DNA of 64,000 bases, from assembly GCA_965204415.1 (NCBI GenBank), contig CBDBEL010000003.1, positions 744,001 to 808,000 on the forward strand, in the 5' to 3' direction. The first letter of the stretch is position 1, and each line of letters starts with the position of its first letter. A program made the position numbers and the translations under genes. This document shows positions 63,871-64,000 of this stretch, one piece after another. The notes below the pieces were generated by a model, which was not told where the DNA came from, ran no database searches, and was given only the letters and a program-made list of their open reading frames with translations. Source of the stretch: Aldehydirespirator sp965204415 (lineage in GTDB: Bacteria > Actinomycetota > Acidimicrobiia > Acidimicrobiales > Aldehydirespiratoraceae).

Positions 63871-64000
63871 GTGAGGCTCGTATCGGTCTGTCCCAATCCT
63901 GCCATCGACCACACGATGGTCCTGACGAGCCTGTCCGGCACTGAGACGCAGCGAGCATCGGCCAGCTTGACCACCGCCGGTGGCAAGGGGCTCAACGTCG
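63871..64000 (+). CDS. PfkB-family sugar (phosphate) kinase, 5' end only
   Basis: Starts at GTG 63871 after AGGAAG and runs off the window after 43 codons. The start VSVCPNPAIDHTMVL and TTAGGKGLNV are characteristic of the 1-phosphofructokinase/tagatose-6-phosphate kinase branch (FruK/LacC), where the GGKGLNV loop binds the sugar phosphate. The exact substrate cannot be told from this part. Confidence 0.85.
   Translation, partial: MRLVSVCPNPAIDHTMVLTSLSGTETQRASASLTTAGGKGLNV

Overview
This is a GC-rich, gene-dense 64 kb chromosomal window. An HspR-controlled dnaK-grpE-dnaJ-hspR-clpB operon, a PASTA Ser/Thr kinase next to a PP2C phosphatase and facing a trpG/pabA-like gene, leaderless promoters, and many GTGA/ATGA stop-start overlaps all point to an actinobacterium. 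Class Acidimicrobiia is my best guess, but nothing in the sequence alone fixes it. There are three tRNA genes (two Ser, one Leu) and no rRNA, CRISPR array or intact insertion sequence.

Layout. 0-2.4 kb: the 3' part of a Pro-rich, repeat-rich protein with several frame slips. 2.4-8.9 kb: an ABC importer operon with two different substrate-binding lipoproteins, two TauC/SsuC-type permeases and one ATPase. 9-14.4 kb: a hypothetical gene, an ammonium transporter with a long Pro/Gly tail, then a tiny lipoprotein plus an MMPL/RND exporter. 14.4-17.9 kb: a scarred accessory patch with two oppositely oriented AAA/DUF4143 fragments, a cell-wall-binding-like secreted protein, an intact AbiEi antitoxin with a truncated AbiEii toxin, and a tandem repeat beside tRNA-Ser. 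18-23.2 kb: a pectinacetylesterase-like lipoprotein, a one-polypeptide histidine kinase/response regulator with a DNA-binding domain, a 30-residue membrane microprotein and a TetR regulator. 23.3-25 kb: prephenate dehydratase diverging from an MBL-fold hydrolase.

25-34 kb: histidine catabolism. hutU, a peptide-deformylase-family gene, hutF, hutI and an FAD oxidoreductase run on the minus strand; an IclR regulator and hutH diverge on the plus strand. No hutG is present; the deformylase sits where an N-formylglutamate deformylase would be expected. Three successive hut junctions are each bridged by an open micro-ORF whose start overlaps the upstream stop and whose stop overlaps the downstream start (ATGA at both ends). 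A similar repeat-built micro-ORF bridges the permease and ATPase genes of the ABC operon.

34-41 kb: PP2C phosphatase, PASTA kinase, glutamine amidotransferase, a 44-bp tandem hairpin repeat, an EtfD-type membrane Fe-S oxidoreductase and phosphoglycerate mutase. 41-48 kb: the heat-shock operon with a HAIR-like operator. 48-55 kb: purA-purB, a small unknown protein, an ACT-malic enzyme and ilvD. 55-57 kb: a retropepsin-like protein and an AAA ATPase behind a perfect inverted repeat. 56.7-64 kb: sugar catabolism, with an aldose dehydrogenase, L-fuconate dehydratase, a second enolase-superfamily enzyme, an unusual NagA-ROK fusion, an L-fucose mutarotase, a DUF2090 aldolase-like protein and the start of a PfkB sugar kinase. 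Together these suggest use of fucose and amino-sugar-containing glycans.

A theme across the window is short tandem duplication at gene edges, in linkers and inside genes, often with units that are a multiple of three so that reading frames stay open.
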